A stretch of 64,000 nucleotides of DNA from Lanius collurio (lineage: Eukaryota; Chordata; Aves; Passeriformes; Laniidae). Below, in pieces: positions 37,299 through 49,558 of the stretch (its first letter is position 1; the number at the start of each line of letters is the position of its first letter). The notes beneath the pieces were generated by a model. That model worked only from the letters and a program-made list of their open reading frames with translations. It did no database searches and was not told the DNA's origin. Location: NCBI GenBank assembly GCA_020086605.1, contig JACBWW010000008.1, positions 17,076,753 to 17,140,752 on the forward strand, given 5' to 3'. Made by a program: the position numbers and the translations under genes.

Positions 37299-38219
37299 TG
37301 AAACAGAGGTCATTTAATCTCTTTCCAGTTTATCCCTTTATTTGTGCTGATTTTTACGAAAGAAAGTCGTCGTACAATAGCTATTGATCTGCATCAGTCT
37401 TCTTGGTAACTGGAATGAGACAACTGGTTACTCCCAGCTGCTACAGCCCACTCTGATGACAGGCTCCCTTTTTTTCCCCAGAGTGTACAAATGTGACATA
37501 TTCTTTATCTACTAGATTAATTTTACATTAAACTTATAGCCTCAGTCCCCATGAAGACAGTGAGCTTAATAATTTAGTGGCACACTCAGAATTCATCTGA
37601 TGAAAGTATGCCGAAGGAAAGATTTTTAACCCAATACCCCACTGATCTGAAATGGTCAAGATTAAGATATTCAGCACATCATTACCAATGTTGAACCTTG
37701 TCATGCCTTCTTGGCATCTTAACCTTATCCTTTTCACTCTGTTTCCATGAACCTTACCCAAATAGACATGTATTGCCATCTTCAGCAAGAAAATCTGGAC
37801 TGACCAGAAAGGGGCTGTATCTTTATACAAGAAACTTCATGAAACTTTAAAAGTTTTAAAACTCTATTATTCAAATTATCAAACTGCTAGATTGTCCCTG
37901 ACACACACTTAACCTGTGCCTAATAGCATTTTCCCAAACAATCCCCAAGTCAGAATTTAGGAATTAGGAGGAACTACAGACAATTTGCATGGAACTATTC
38001 TTCTCTGGCAGAAAAGAGGATTTAATAATGTGGTCGTGGGCTCTCTGCTGCACTTGGCCAGGACCACAGATTGGTTTCAGACGTACATTAATTCACAGAT
38101 ATTGTTACAGCCAAAGAGGATATGTTGTGTATTTCTGAATACACATACAGAGGAAGGCTGTTTCTATGGCAAACTCACACTCCTGCTGATGAGTTTTTCT
38201 GAAGTCTACCAAATAGTTT
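37299..38219. other. Unique sequence, no gene recognised
   Basis: No repeat recognised. A minus-strand frame at 37534-37830 (98 codons) contains an acceptor-like GACCATTTCAG and an apparently coding-like end, but I cannot assign it. The start of the 165-codon plus frame 37985-38482 also lies here; its 3' half falls in the LINE relic that follows. Confidence 0.5.
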
Positions 38220-38930
38220 CTCTTTTTTTTGTACTTTCCATCTTACCTTGTTGCTCAGCACTGATCCTCTTACTTCTACTGTCCTATTCAAATTTCTCCA
38301 TATATCTTTCCAACTCTCATCTCAAGGTTCCATGTTTCCCAAAAAAGTCAGCCCTGATTTTTCTTGGCCATTTCTATCTTTTACCCATTTTTCTCCCTTC
38401 CATTCTTTCTAAACGCCTTTATTATACTGTAAAATACAACAATTTACTCCCTTTCATCTGCTTTGGATGCCTTCCAATCTGACTTTGTGTGTTTCTACAC
38501 TGACACCATCCTCACTAGAGTTGCTAATGACAAATACATTTCCAAAAACCTGCCACTTCTTTGTCTTCAACATCTTCAAAGAACAATCCTTATAATCTCC
38601 ATCATTATGGCCAAACATTTCATTCAGACACTCATGCATGCCGCCTTGATTAGCAAAGGATTCTCCACAGTGCAGTCATTGCCCTCGTCTGTCCACATAA
38701 ATCACTGTTTTCGATTTCATCTTCTTTGTCTGAATGTTTGAATGTTAATTCCCCTCACCAGCTCTGTTCACTGGCTTCCTGTCCAAAATCTCTCCAACCT
38801 TGAGAATATTCTGAAACTCAAGGAGGTCTCTGTGTCTTCTGCAGGTAGCCACTCTTTGTCTGTCTTACCTGTCTGCTTCCTCCTTCTGCAGGGTCTCTCT
38901 ATTCCTTGTCTCATTTGCTTTCTCTACAAA
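38220..38930 (+). repeat. Ancient LINE relic, L2-like reverse transcriptase
   Basis: The plus strand is strikingly C/T-rich, and in places it follows the wording of L2/CR1-clade reverse transcriptases. Around 38395-38420, CATTCTTTCTAAACGCC corresponds to the conserved FSKLLERL-type segment. At 38470-38540 the frame reads FQSDF then TDTILTRVANDKY, matching the QSGFR...TE..LT.V.ND block. Near 38760-38785, TTCACTGGCTTCCTGTCC matches the HWLPV-type segment close to the 3' end. The middle of the domain (the AFDT to catalytic FADD part) appears missing, so the copy is internally deleted as well as frame-broken. L2-type copies are old and rare in bird genomes. The similarity is judged from remembered family patterns only. 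The 92-codon frame 38463-38741 is its remnant. Confidence 0.5.
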
Positions 38931-40532
38931 TCATGAGTGTTGATTTTATTGACAAATTAATTATCTCTCCCACACACACTGCATTCTAAAGACTTGCTTC
39001 TGGCCTGTAGTAAACTAAGAAGAATCTTTTCTTTTCCTCCTACCTTCAGTGCTTTTTTCCACTCTGTCCTTAAACAAATCCAAATTACAGATTTTCATCC
39101 ATAAATTTACTTAGTGCTATGCTGAGCGGTTCAGCATTGATCACCACACCACTGTTTTTCACCACCACTGGAAAAATGCCACTCTTTGGTATCCAAATTA
39201 AAGTAGTCATAAATTTTTTAAGTAGTCAGAGAGTTTCTGATATATATTTTAATTTAAATGACAACAATGTATCTAATTTCACTATAGTACTTGGAAATGA
39301 TACCCACAAAGCCGGTCTCTCCAATACTTAATGAGGAAGCAAACTATGCTCAGTAAATGAGTAAGGAAGCTATGAAGTGAATAAGCAAAATTAGCACTAA
39401 TATTGTGTTGAATAAGCAAACTACATCTTCATTTTAGGGCCTATTTTTACCTTCTTGGTTTTATCTCTATTTCTGACAGATGAAACAGAGTCAATAGTAA
39501 AAGAACAATAGATTTTTGAAATTCAAATTCCATCTAGATTAAATGATCTTGGAAAATCAGAGATGTATGCTTCCCAGGGAAAGCCAGTTTTCAGGTCTCT
39601 ACACTTTGTGGGTGCTCATAACCAAGGAAGAAAGAGACAAAACTGATAGGCAATGTAGGAGGATGGGGAGTTGTGTGTGGTGACTTCATTGATCACCACT
39701 TTAACAGCTCAAAAGAAGAAACTCAGTTTCAAGAATCTGATCACATGAGGCACCCATGCCTACCTGGGTACAATAGATAAGTTCTCTTTATTTCTAATGA
39801 AGAGACTGCCCTTCTGCTTTATGTATTAAGAACAACAGCATCATCATTCTCCCCTTAGGGCATGCCAAAACATCAAAGCTTGGGTTGTGCCAAGGCTGGG
39901 TTTCTGGCAGACCGCACATATACATCCTAATGGTCCGTGAGAAGTAGGACCACCATTACCCTCAAGGCTATGCATCAGGAAGGATCCATTTCTGGCAAGT
40001 GTCTGTAGGTGTTAGGACACAGATGATTAGAGCCTGCTTGTATCCTTTTGCTTTACCTATCTCATATCTAACACAGCCAGGAGTTCATCCAAGCAGGAGA
40101 AACTCTGCTAGGTCTGTAACAAAAAGGGGTTTTTTAAGAAAAAAATGTGTGGCCTGTAATCAGATAAAGCTGGTTTTATGCTTAAATATTACATTAAAGT
40201 AAAATATTGGTAACATGCAGATTGACCAAAAAAATTAAAAACTCTGAACTAATGAAGATTGCATTTATGTATAAAGATAAAAAAAATAGGCATGCAGAAT
40301 GAAAGAATTAAAATCTGACTACGAGAGAAGACAGCAAGTAGTTGGAAAGGAATTAGGCAGGGAACAGTATAATCCCTGATGATAGCATTGGTTAGACGCT
40401 TATCAGTCACTGAATTTACATGACATGGTTGTTTCTAAGTGTGAGATTGACATCTCTTTGTCATCTCATATTCACATGCCTCACACTGTTAGGAAGCTGA
40501 CTGCCACAACAGTAAGTTCCTTTTTTTTTTGT
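38931..40532. other. Unique sequence, no gene recognised
   Basis: No gene or repeat family recognised. The T10 run at 40521-40530 directly before the next CR1 is a simple homopolymer. Confidence 0.5.
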
Positions 40533-41245
40533 ATCAAGGCCGAGTGCAAGGTCCTGCACCTGGCTTGGGGCAATCCTAGGCACAAATACAGGCTGGGTAG
40601 AGACTAGACCTGGGGAGAAGGGCTTGAGGATGTTTGTGGACAAAAAGCTCAACATGACTCAGCAATGGAAGCTTGCTGCCAAGAAAGCCAGCTGTGTCCT
40701 GGGCTGTTAAAGAAGTGTAGCCAGCAGTTTGAGGAAGGTGACTCTCACCCTCTTTTTCCATCTGGAGTACTGTGTCCAGCTCTGGGCCCCCAGCACATGA
40801 AAGATGTTTACCTGTTGGAAGGAGTCCAGAGAAGGGCCACTAAGTTGATAACAGGGCTGGAATACCTCCGCTATGAGGACTGAAGTGGACAGGGTTGTTT
40901 GGCCTGGAGAAGTCTCTGGGGAGACTTTATAGCACCTTCTACTACCTAAAGAGGGCCTGCAAGAGGGTAGAGAGGGACTGTGGATAAGGGTGTGTACTGG
41001 TAGGACAAGGGGAAATGGCCTTAATCTGATGGACAATAGGTTTAGATCAGGTAACAGGAATAAATTCTTTACTATAAGGGTGGTGAGACGCTGTAACAGC
41101 TTGCCCAGGGAATTTGTGGACTGCTCATCCTGAAAAGTGTTAAAGACCAGGCTGTCTGGTCTAGTAAAAGGTGTCCCTGCCCATGTCAGGCACTAGATGA
41201 TCTTTAGGGCCCCTTCCCACCCAAGCCATTCTCTGGATATATGGG
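40533..41245 (+). repeat. CR1 LINE fragment, 3' part of ORF2 plus tail
   Basis: The sequence opens ATCAAGGCCGAGTGCAAGG and follows the CR1 ORF2 C-terminal coding region in order: CAAATACAGGCTGGG, GGACAAAAAGCTCAACATGA, a GGAGTACTGTGTCCAGCTCTGGG block, then GACTTTATAGCACCTTC and TTGCCCAGGGAATTTG. It ends with CCCTTCCCACCCAAGCCATTC, the CR1 3' tail. It is about 710 bp of a roughly 4.5 kb element, 5'-truncated as usual. Frameshifts and stops break the reading frame (longest open piece 72 codons, 40665-40883), so it is non-functional. The 109-codon minus frame 40707-41036 is its antisense shadow. The 3' tail is slightly degraded, suggesting moderate age. Confidence 0.93.
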
Positions 41246-41951
41246 GAGCCATTTATGTGATGTGACCCTGCACACCTGGAACATAGGAATACAGATATTA
41301 TAAAAACACAGTATTTGACAGGATGCACAAAACTCACTACTGGTTTACAATCATTTTTGTTAGAGGATAAACATCACAAAAGAGTTTCAATCACCTATAT
41401 CTGCTGAATGCAAGCATAACACCTGAGGAAGGTGTGTAAGTATAGTGTAATTCTCTCTATTTACATGCTTTTTTTGTATTGCATCATACTTTCTGATATA
41501 TGACTCTCGTATCTTCATTCTAAAGCATATAAACCCCTAAATTATGCCTTCTCAGGCTTTTCTGTCTCCATGTCAGTGGTAAAATACTCTGCTTTGCATA
41601 GAAGCTGAAGTAATACTGGAAATTACTTAGAAAAAACAAGAACATTTCTAGCTGGTAAATTGTCTGAACAGGAAACTAGTGACTTTTTTTTGTAACATGA
41701 ATACATATCAGTGATCCTTAGTTATAATAGGTCTCAGAAAGTTTTATGTGGCACTGAGCAGACATGGCTGTATGAAATAGCCTTTTACTGTTGATGTGGC
41801 ATAAAGACGTTTTCTCCTTAGGCAGAAAGGAGGAGCCAAAAAAGCATGCAGGCTTTTTAAAAGTCAGTCCAAATACCATTATGTTTATGATCTAGAAATA
41901 ATTGCAATCTCAAATTATCAATAGGGAATGAGATAAATACTGCTTTATAAG
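41246..41951. other. Short unique spacer between CR1 copies
   Basis: About 700 bp of AT-rich sequence between two CR1 pieces of different subfamilies. No gene or repeat recognised. Confidence 0.5.
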
Positions 41952-42245
41952 GGCAGCAAAGCAGATGAGGGGTCTAGAGAGCAAGTCCTATGAGGAGAAG
42001 CTGAGGGAGCTGGGAGTGTTTCTCCACGAGAAAAGGAGGCTCAGGGAGTGACCTTCTTGCTCTCTACAACTGCCTGAAAGGAGGCTGCATCCAGGTGGGG
42101 ATCAGTCTCTTCTCCCGGGAAGTGCATGACAGGATGAGAGAAAATGGCCTCAAGCTGCACTAGGCAAAGTTCAGGTGGAACATCAGAAAGAATTTCTTCA
42201 CTGAAAGAGTTGTTAAGCATTGGATTGGGCTGCCCAGGGAGGTGT
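41952..42245 (+). repeat. CR1 LINE fragment lacking its 3' end
   Basis: The stretch reads through CR1 ORF2 C-terminal coding wording: CCTATGAGGAGAAGCTGAGG, ACAACTGCCTGAAAGGAGGC, AATGGCCTCAAGCTGCAC, AAGAATTTCTTCACTGAAAG and GGGCTGCCCAGGGAGGTG. It then stops abruptly at 42245 and continues as unrelated sequence. It differs in wording from the copy at 40.5 kb (the 'GGCTGCATCCAGGTGGGG' type), so it belongs to another CR1 subfamily and is a separate insertion. Loss of the 3' end is unusual for CR1, which inserts starting from that end, so a later deletion or rearrangement at 42245 is likely. Confidence 0.88.
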
Positions 42246-45200
42246 ATTTGGCGTTCTCCTTTCGCTCTTCTGTTTGCTCTCTCTTTCTAGCTGCTGAATG
42301 TTCAAAGAAGTCAAGACCCCTGTGGATGCAAAACACTAGGTTTTTTCCTCTATCTACAAATTGTTTTCACAGGTTAAGAATTAAGGACATGAATAGACAA
42401 AATTAGGCTTTACAGCAGGTTTAGATACTTGGATTAGTGACCAAACCAAGTTTTACACTACCAGAGCAGTTTACCTGTGTCTGCAATCTCATGCAACAGC
42501 CAGATTTTCTGTGAAACCAGACTAAAAATACTTATTGGCTGTTTCACAAGACATGAGGCAGCCTCCTTTCCCACTCCTCAGGCAGTCTTGTAAATGCCAT
42601 AATTTCCTGGATAGTGAGGAAGGATATGAAAACAATTCTGAATTCAAGTATGGTCTTGATATCTTTATAAGGGAGTCTGCCTTTATACCTGCCTTGGTGG
42701 GATAGCCCTCCCACTGAGGACACTCCTGGAAAGTAAAAGAGCTTTACTGAAACAGGAAGGGGATTGCACAGCCTAATTAAAACCCTAGTACAGGTCAACT
42801 TTGCCTGTAACATTTCTTTTTTCTGAACAACTTTTTAAGTATGCTAGGCAAACCATTTCTGAATTTGACTAGCCTTTTAGTGAGAAAGATTGTGATTGGA
42901 TTTCTCTTGCAGTTCATTTTTTCTGTGATTTAATCTCAAATATTTCTTGCTTTAAATACTGAACCCTTACTTTGTGGAATGATCCTTATATACACAGACT
43001 CCTAGGCAGCCCTATGCTTCTATCAGTATTAAGCAGCTTTCTTGCAAAAACCCATGGGTGTATGGGTCTTAGGTACTCAGACTAGTTCTATGCACAGTCC
43101 CACAGTTTGGCCAGCGCCTGTGGGCCTGCCATGTCCCTCATGAACTGGCAGTGTTCTGCTGGGAGCCTAGCACCAAAACACCTGCAATCTTCATGCTGCC
43201 TTGTGCCTGCCATTCCCAGTGCTACAATCAGCTTGCTCTCCTTCATCCTGGGGCCACAGAGCCATGTCACATGCTGAAATCCTACTGTAGGGCAATGGAA
43301 GGATGGAGACAAGTAACAGAGCGCAGCACTACTGACTGTCCACATGCTCTGGACTCTACTTCTTTATGGAGTAAAACAATTTAAAGACAGGGAAGATATC
43401 TTCCCTTTCCCAGGCAGAGACTGTCTATGTCAAGCAGTGCAGAGCCAGACCCTCTGGTTCTGACACATACACAGCATTTCCCCCTTTCCTGCATGGACTC
43501 TGCTCAGGATCATGACTCTCTGTGGCATGGTCTGCTACAAAATTATTGTTCCTGCCCTTTGGATTTCTGCATGTCAGAGAGAGATTTCACAATTCTTCCC
43601 CTAAGTGCTTTAGTGCAAATATTCAGTTCTGCCTGCACTGCTTAAGAAAGCCACATTGATATTTAATAAGCAGAAAAGCAAATAACCATGTCATTTTAGC
43701 CTATAGTGTGGGCCTGTTGTGATGGACAAGAGTAAAGCTGGGTAGCACATAAAGCTGTCAGGAGGAGGAGGAGATCACTTCACTTCTCTGTGAGAGGTCT
43801 TCAGAACTATGAAGAGAATGCTAGGTTTAGCTTTGAACTGAAGAGAAGAGGGGATAAAGATTCAAATTTCTGAGGCTCTATCACATGACACATGTATACT
43901 ACACAAGCAGCTAAAGATGCTTTATGAGAAAATCTATGGGCTCCTTTTTTTAGGGAGGTCTTATACCTGTGAGAATGTGCACCTAGGCTTTTCTGCATGT
44001 GTCTAGCTAATCTGTATTCTTAAAAGTCCCTTTGCCTTTACAAATGTGGCATTTGTATGCAGAACCCAAGAATCCGTTTTTCCTTGGGTTTCATAGTCAA
44101 GCTATCACATTCCTGTTGTTTATTTAGTCTCTGCTTGCATATCCAGTTATAAAAGGGTCCAGTATATTTTATGCCAGAGTAAACTAAGAGTGGCAAATTC
44201 AGCTTCTTCGTTGATCTTCTTCCAGTTAGTAAAGTTCCATGAGAAAAAAAAGTTTCTATCAATGATACAAGTACACTGGATCAAAGTAACCAAATGTTAT
44301 GAGAGCATGTGAAAAACTGCAGTTCAAGTAGTCTCCATTCCTGGGGAGATCCTGCATTACAGCTTTTTGCCATGCAATACAAAGTAGGGTCTTGTCATTC
44401 ATCATTCACAGCTCTATCCTTGTACAGAGCAACAGACTATTTCTCTCAGCTTGCTGTGTCGTCTCTTGAAACACAGTGAAGGTCTCAGAGGTGGAATCCA
44501 GATATGGTGAGGACCAGAATCTTAATCCATTAGTATGAGATAAGCATTCATGTTCAAGTCTCAGTGGTGATGTGTAAAGGTAGAATCACAGAAATCCCCA
44601 TACTCTTATAGGAAAACACTAACATTTTATCAACACATTTTATAATAGTAAAGTATTAATGTTCACAAAATTCAATCTAAAATTTCAGGGGAAGGGTTTG
44701 TATTCCTTTAAGGATTAACTGCAGACTCTGCAGTTGTAGATGGCAGATGGCAGATCATAAGCAGATGGCTTAGGGCCTGCTCCAAATCTTTCCTCTTTAG
44801 CATAAGTATGCTTGGTTTTAATTTCCAGATTAAGGCCTAATACTGGCTTAAACCTTTCCAAACTAGTGGTCAGCATGACATGCACAGTTCTCATTCCTAT
44901 AAGCAAAGTTTTACTTTGGAAAAGTTATCTTTGAAAGATATTATCCTTTTTTAATTCTCTATGTTATTGGTTTTATCTGGTTCATCTGCTGGCTTCAGGT
45001 TAGATAAATTTTCATTCTCAAAGACAGTTTATGTGTCTTGAATAATTTAATATGTAGACATTTAGGCCAGAATGCTTTTTCTGTTTTTAGCTTTGTTTAG
45101 AGGAAAGGATGTTTTCTTTTCTTTGACACCATTAAAAAAATAGCTAATGGAAAGATAGTATAATTTTTCAACTTTATCATTTTGTAAACTACTTTACTAT

Positions 45201-47194
45201 TATGAAATGTGTTGATAAAATGTTAGCTTTAGCAAACTGTATTCACTGTGGATGCTGTTTTGAAGGAGCTGTGATTTTTGGGTTTTATTCTCAGTCAGTT
45301 GTGTTTACTTATTAATACAACCATTGTGTGTATCCAACTGATTAGTTATTATTAAATTTTTTTTGAGTTGGTTTGGACTTCATCTACTCCTCATAGAGTA
45401 GTTAATATACTATATGGACTGTAAACTTGCCAATTAAGCTATTAATAGCTTAAAAATAGTGTTCTGCTTGCATCTAATGATGTGGAATATTTAAAAGTTT
45501 TTTCAAATATTGCCAGATGGATGACTCCAATTAGGAGCTATGAACCAGATTTGCAACAGTGTTATGTATCAAAGGTAAATTCCCTGCAGTATTTACAAAA
45601 TTGTATGACACTTGCCAATTTTTAAACAGAAAACACCAACTTCAAACTGCTTAGAATCCTGTTATTTACCTTATAGATCTGAATAAATTTTGAAAATATA
45701 TTCATGTACCCCAAAAGGTCTTATTTCTTTCCTTGCATACTATACTAATGCATCATCTGGTTCTGAGCATGACATGACAACCCAAAGCATGTGCATTTGT
45801 GCATTTTGACAGTATTGGATCTATTAATATTTCCTCCATTGCTAAAAATCTCAACTGACCTTATTTCACTTGGCAGCCTCTCACATTTGCATTTGAATTA
45901 AGATGGAAATGCAGAGAAATCTCACTTTTTACATCTTCAAAACATGAAATTTGTGCTTAAAAGAAAAATTAAATCACTCCCAGGATGAGGTTAGTTTCTC
46001 ACAACTTTGGGGTGCTTACATCTAATTAGATGTTTATAGTCTTTCCATTGACAATAGAGTCCAGGAGGTGAGGTACTTGCCTATGTGCAGATGTTTGCAA
46101 TGAGAAGAGTGATATGTTAAACAGGACTGACTGTTTAGACAAAATTCCCATCAATTATCATGGGATCTTAACACTTGCCTAACATGATGACACCTAGTGT
46201 TCAGAGAAATACATCCTACCAAAAAGAAAAAAAAACCTTTTGCTTTTAGAAAATCTTAAAAAAAATACCTTTGAGTCGGTTTTGGCTGGCACCTGTTAGG
46301 CAATTCATGATGTTTCTGATGTTCTGTGGCCTGTTCAAGAAATCTTGCAAGACTTAGCTGGTTTGAAAGATGATCATATATTGATAATGAGACAGATTTC
46401 TTATTGTCTCTTTGGGGCTAGTTTCTTTTTGAAGATTTTATGACATTCTATTCAAAACTCTTCCGGAGGCACAAATACGACATGGCAGCCGTATCAATAA
46501 TACCCACATATCCAACTACACCTATAAGAAGTTCAGTAGTTATATTGATTCTTCCCCCTACATTGGATTTAGCTCTGTATCTGCTAGTTCTATGTACTAA
46601 AGTGTCTAGGACTTGACCAGGCAAGAAGTTTTCTACAGTTTTTAAATCTTCCCTAAAGCTATTTTTAAAAATCCCTTTCACATTTGCCCCTTTCCATTCC
46701 TCTAGTGTCAAATAGTTGAGCTATCATTCAACAGCTTTGTGCAATCATGTTAGAACACCTCCTGAGTGACTGAATGGTTCTTTGGTCCTGCTAGTGATAA
46801 CTACATATTTTATGAGTAAGTAATCATAAATGATTTTAAAAAATGGTTTGAAGGATGCCTCAGACTTACATTCATAAAGAGGGGTTCAGATATAGAACTT
46901 GCTCAGTGCTTTTTCGTAGTGACACTAACACAAATAATTTATTTTCTGCTGCTGCTTTTTCTTTTCACACATTTAACTGAATCAGGCTTTCACACTTGAT
47001 CTGAGACTCACTCCCTTACCTAATTTTACCTCAAAGTCTATCTGTCTTCTATATTGCTACCCTTTCTTCAGAATCAAATGTATTAGAGAGCTTCTATATC
47101 TCCTGTCTCTGTCAGTCTGTTGTACCTCGTGGCCACTGTTGTTGAGTGTTTTTTTTATAATTACATCCTGGTCCAGATTCTGTTCATTGATTAG
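42246..47194. other. Unique sequence, no gene recognised
   Basis: No repeat family or gene called. A GC-richer patch at 43.1-43.6 kb gives overlapping frames of 72-85 codons on both strands. The minus frame 46448-46711 (87 codons) begins with wording slightly like a LINE reverse transcriptase (LEEWKGANV..IFKN), too short to call. Confidence 0.5.
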
Positions 47195-47473
47195 TGTAGG
47201 GTCTGACAAGCCCCTGTCCTGGCAGGAAGCCCTTGTTTAGATAAAGGGAACTGCAGCATCTCCAGATGTGGGATCTGATAAGCCCCTGCCCTAGCAGGGA
47301 GGCTTGGAGATAAGGAGGTTGTGCAATCTCCCTGCAGGCCCCTCTTGGGGAAACAAAGAGCCTTTTAGGTTACGGCGAGAGAAAAGACAGACCCATGATC
47401 CTCTAGGAAACTGTATGTAAAATACCCTAATACCCATTGGTTTCTCACCCTTTCACACCCACCTCTGTACCCC

Positions 47474-47481
47474 CATAAAAG
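47474..47481 (+). promoter_or_regulatory. TATA-like box of LTR promoter
   Basis: CATAAAAG lies 70 bp before the AATAAA signal and after a CACCC-rich stretch (47449-47465). Confidence 0.45.
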
Positions 47482-47545
47482 AGACCCCTCTGCCCCGAGT
47501 CGGCGGAGGATCTGTCTCTGGTCACCCCTTCGCGGAAGATGGAAG

Positions 47546-47551
47546 AATAAA
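47546..47551 (+). promoter_or_regulatory. AATAAA poly(A) signal in LTR
   Basis: Canonical hexamer within GGAAGAATAAAGCTGC, the usual form at the R region of avian LTRs. Confidence 0.5.
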
Positions 47552-47837
47552 GCTGCTTCTGCGGAACCACCAGAAGGACCTCTCCTCTCTCTATCCGGGC
47601 CTGGCCATGGGGGTTTGCCTTGCAGAGCAGAGCTGAAATCACTCCCTGAATCACCAAGAGCTGATGGCTGCTGAGCCAGGCACCTCTGCAGGCACCCCCA
47701 GCAGAGGGCTGAGAGAAGCCACGACCCCCTGGGAGATGGTTCCTCACGGGATCACCTCTGCGGGTCAGCCACGGCTTCTTGGGTCTGAGCCTCAGACCCC
47801 AACCAGCATAGGCCGGGAGAACCCCCCAAGCATAACA

Positions 47838-49558
47838 ACTTTGAATTAGGACAAAAAAAATTTTTCTTATGAAAATTTCAAACTAGATGGGTTTCCAAGA
47901 AGTAAAAATTTCTACTGTCTAAGCACAGAATTTTTTCCTTGCTAAAAAAGCAGCCAGTTCATGAAGACTGGAATTTCCCATCCTGGTGTGCTTTTGGCTC
48001 TTTCTCAGCATGTCAGTCACCATGTGGGCCAGTATTTCCAGTAGATGATTACTGCTTTTTCATTTAAAAATTATGGAGCTTTATATATGTATATAGTGGT
48101 TCTTGTTTCTATTTTTAACCATTTGCTTTTGTCTCTAAACCCTCCTTTGCCAGAATAAATCAGGAAGTGGTACAAGAAGTGTTGTTTCTTGGTTAATGTA
48201 CTCTCTCATTCCGATTTAGTCTGATTTTACTTTTCCTCAAGTGTTTATTCTATCAGTAGCTCATTAAAAAAATAAACAATGTTTACCATCTTCCTAGATT
48301 CTTAATGTTGTCACAGAACATTTATATTTAGTCTTGGGTTTGATGCTTATTTTTTTGATACATAGTAGAACAGAACTTGTAGGAAAAAGCTCTTCACCAC
48401 TTTCCAACTCTTTTATTTTAAGATTTTTTCTACCTTTTTTGAATGAAGCAGAACCCATATTATCATCCCTATAGAAAGTGTCATACCAAACTTCTTACTT
48501 TCCTTTTCTTTTTCATCTTTTCCCAGTCTCCAATGCAAATAACTCTCCTATTGATATTTCAGTGTCACCACCTGCTTCCATTTTGGTTTAGATAGATATA
48601 GGAGGAAAAGTCATTCTTTCTCTTATGTATCCAGCTGTACTAACAACTCATAAGCAGTGCCTCTTCCATGCACTGCTTCCTCCGTTATTCAGGAGTGCCA
48701 CTCTGGTCAGAGGTGTTTTATTATGAGTATTTCAAACGGTCCTTATATTAAGTTCAGTAGTCTATTATCCCTATGTCATTAGCCAGATGTAGGCCACAAG
48801 AAGGGTTCCTACACAACCCTATTCTTGATGTTTCGTGCAGGTTGACACCTCTGCCTCAGCAGGCATGTAACTATATTGCCATGCATCCTTGGTGTAACAA
48901 TCCCAAGTATGCTTATGTCTGGCAAGAGAAATCTTTCCTCTCCTCATCCTGTCAACCACTGTAGAAAACATTCTCCTACTGGAAAGATGGCTGTGAAATG
49001 GTATTTTGGGCTCAGAGAAGTCCAAGGCTGTTGCTTGGTGTAGAGGTCTCACTGACTTGACTTGGATAATAAAATCCCTGAATTTTATCTATAAAAGTTT
49101 CTTGCCAGTGGTCATCATTCTATAAGACCAATGAGGACAAAAATTACAAACTTCTTTACACTTTTTCTAGGAAGTAGATAAATACAGCACCAAAATTAGA
49201 AGACTGAGTGGACAAGTATACCTTTGAGAAACTTCTACAAAAAACCTAAGATGACATTTTGACATGGTAGTTAAAAGGACTTGCAGATTTCCCTTAGAGC
49301 CCTCACTGTCCAGCCTTGCTGTGCAGAATTTAACCTCATTCCATGACTTATTGTGGCTTATGAATTGTCTATATTTTTAACAATTTGATTCACAAAATAA
49401 ATGCTGGAAGAAATGCTTCCATCCAAAAAAAAATTGTGTCGATACTCTTTGGATTTAGACATAATAAAATGAAAGGTTTCTGGCATTTGATGGTGGCTTT
49501 CTGGTGAGACATCTTTTCTTTCATTTCTTTAATGAGGGAAACTACTAAGTTTTGTTAT
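47838..49558. other. Unique sequence between two LTRs
   Basis: No gene or internal retroviral sequence recognised. It separates two unrelated LTRs, so they are not a provirus pair. Confidence 0.5.
49554..49558. repeat. Target-site duplication GTTAT, left
   Basis: GTTAT here and at 51081-51085 flank the LTR exactly. A 5-bp duplication is usual for ERVL and several other retroviral integrases. Confidence 0.8.

Larger units (their letters stand above)
47195..47837 (+). mobile_element. ERV LTR with duplicated U3 segment
   Basis: Seen: a 643-bp block from TGTAGGG to GCATAACA with TATA-like CATAAAAG (47474-47481), then AATAAA (47546-47551), then a GC-rich U5. The order and spacing (about 70 bp from TATA to AATAAA) fit a plus-strand LTR with a short R region. 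The U3 holds an imperfect direct duplication of period 72 (47195-47266 and 47267 onward), visible as two copies of TCTGA(C/T)AAGCCCCTG. Repeats of this kind in U3 often carry transcription-factor sites. No retroviral internal sequence adjoins it, so it looks like a solo LTR. I found no clear target duplication, so the borders may be off by a few bases. Frames of 100 and 61 codons inside are incidental. Confidence 0.72.

Noticed and set aside
37985..38482. 165-codon plus-strand ORF as a membrane protein
   Set aside because: Its hydrophobic stretch comes from the C/T-rich LINE relic read out of frame (Leu, Ser, Phe and Pro codons); no domain recognised.
40707..41036. 109-codon minus-strand ORF as a gene
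   Set aside because: Antisense shadow of the CR1 copy at 40.5-41.2 kb.
44580..44600. Reverse CR1 tail (TAGAATCACAGAAA word)
   Set aside because: Too short and not followed by further CR1 wording.
46448..46711. LINE reverse-transcriptase remnant on the minus strand
   Set aside because: Only a short LEEWKGANV-like word resembles the family; the rest of the frame does not follow it.
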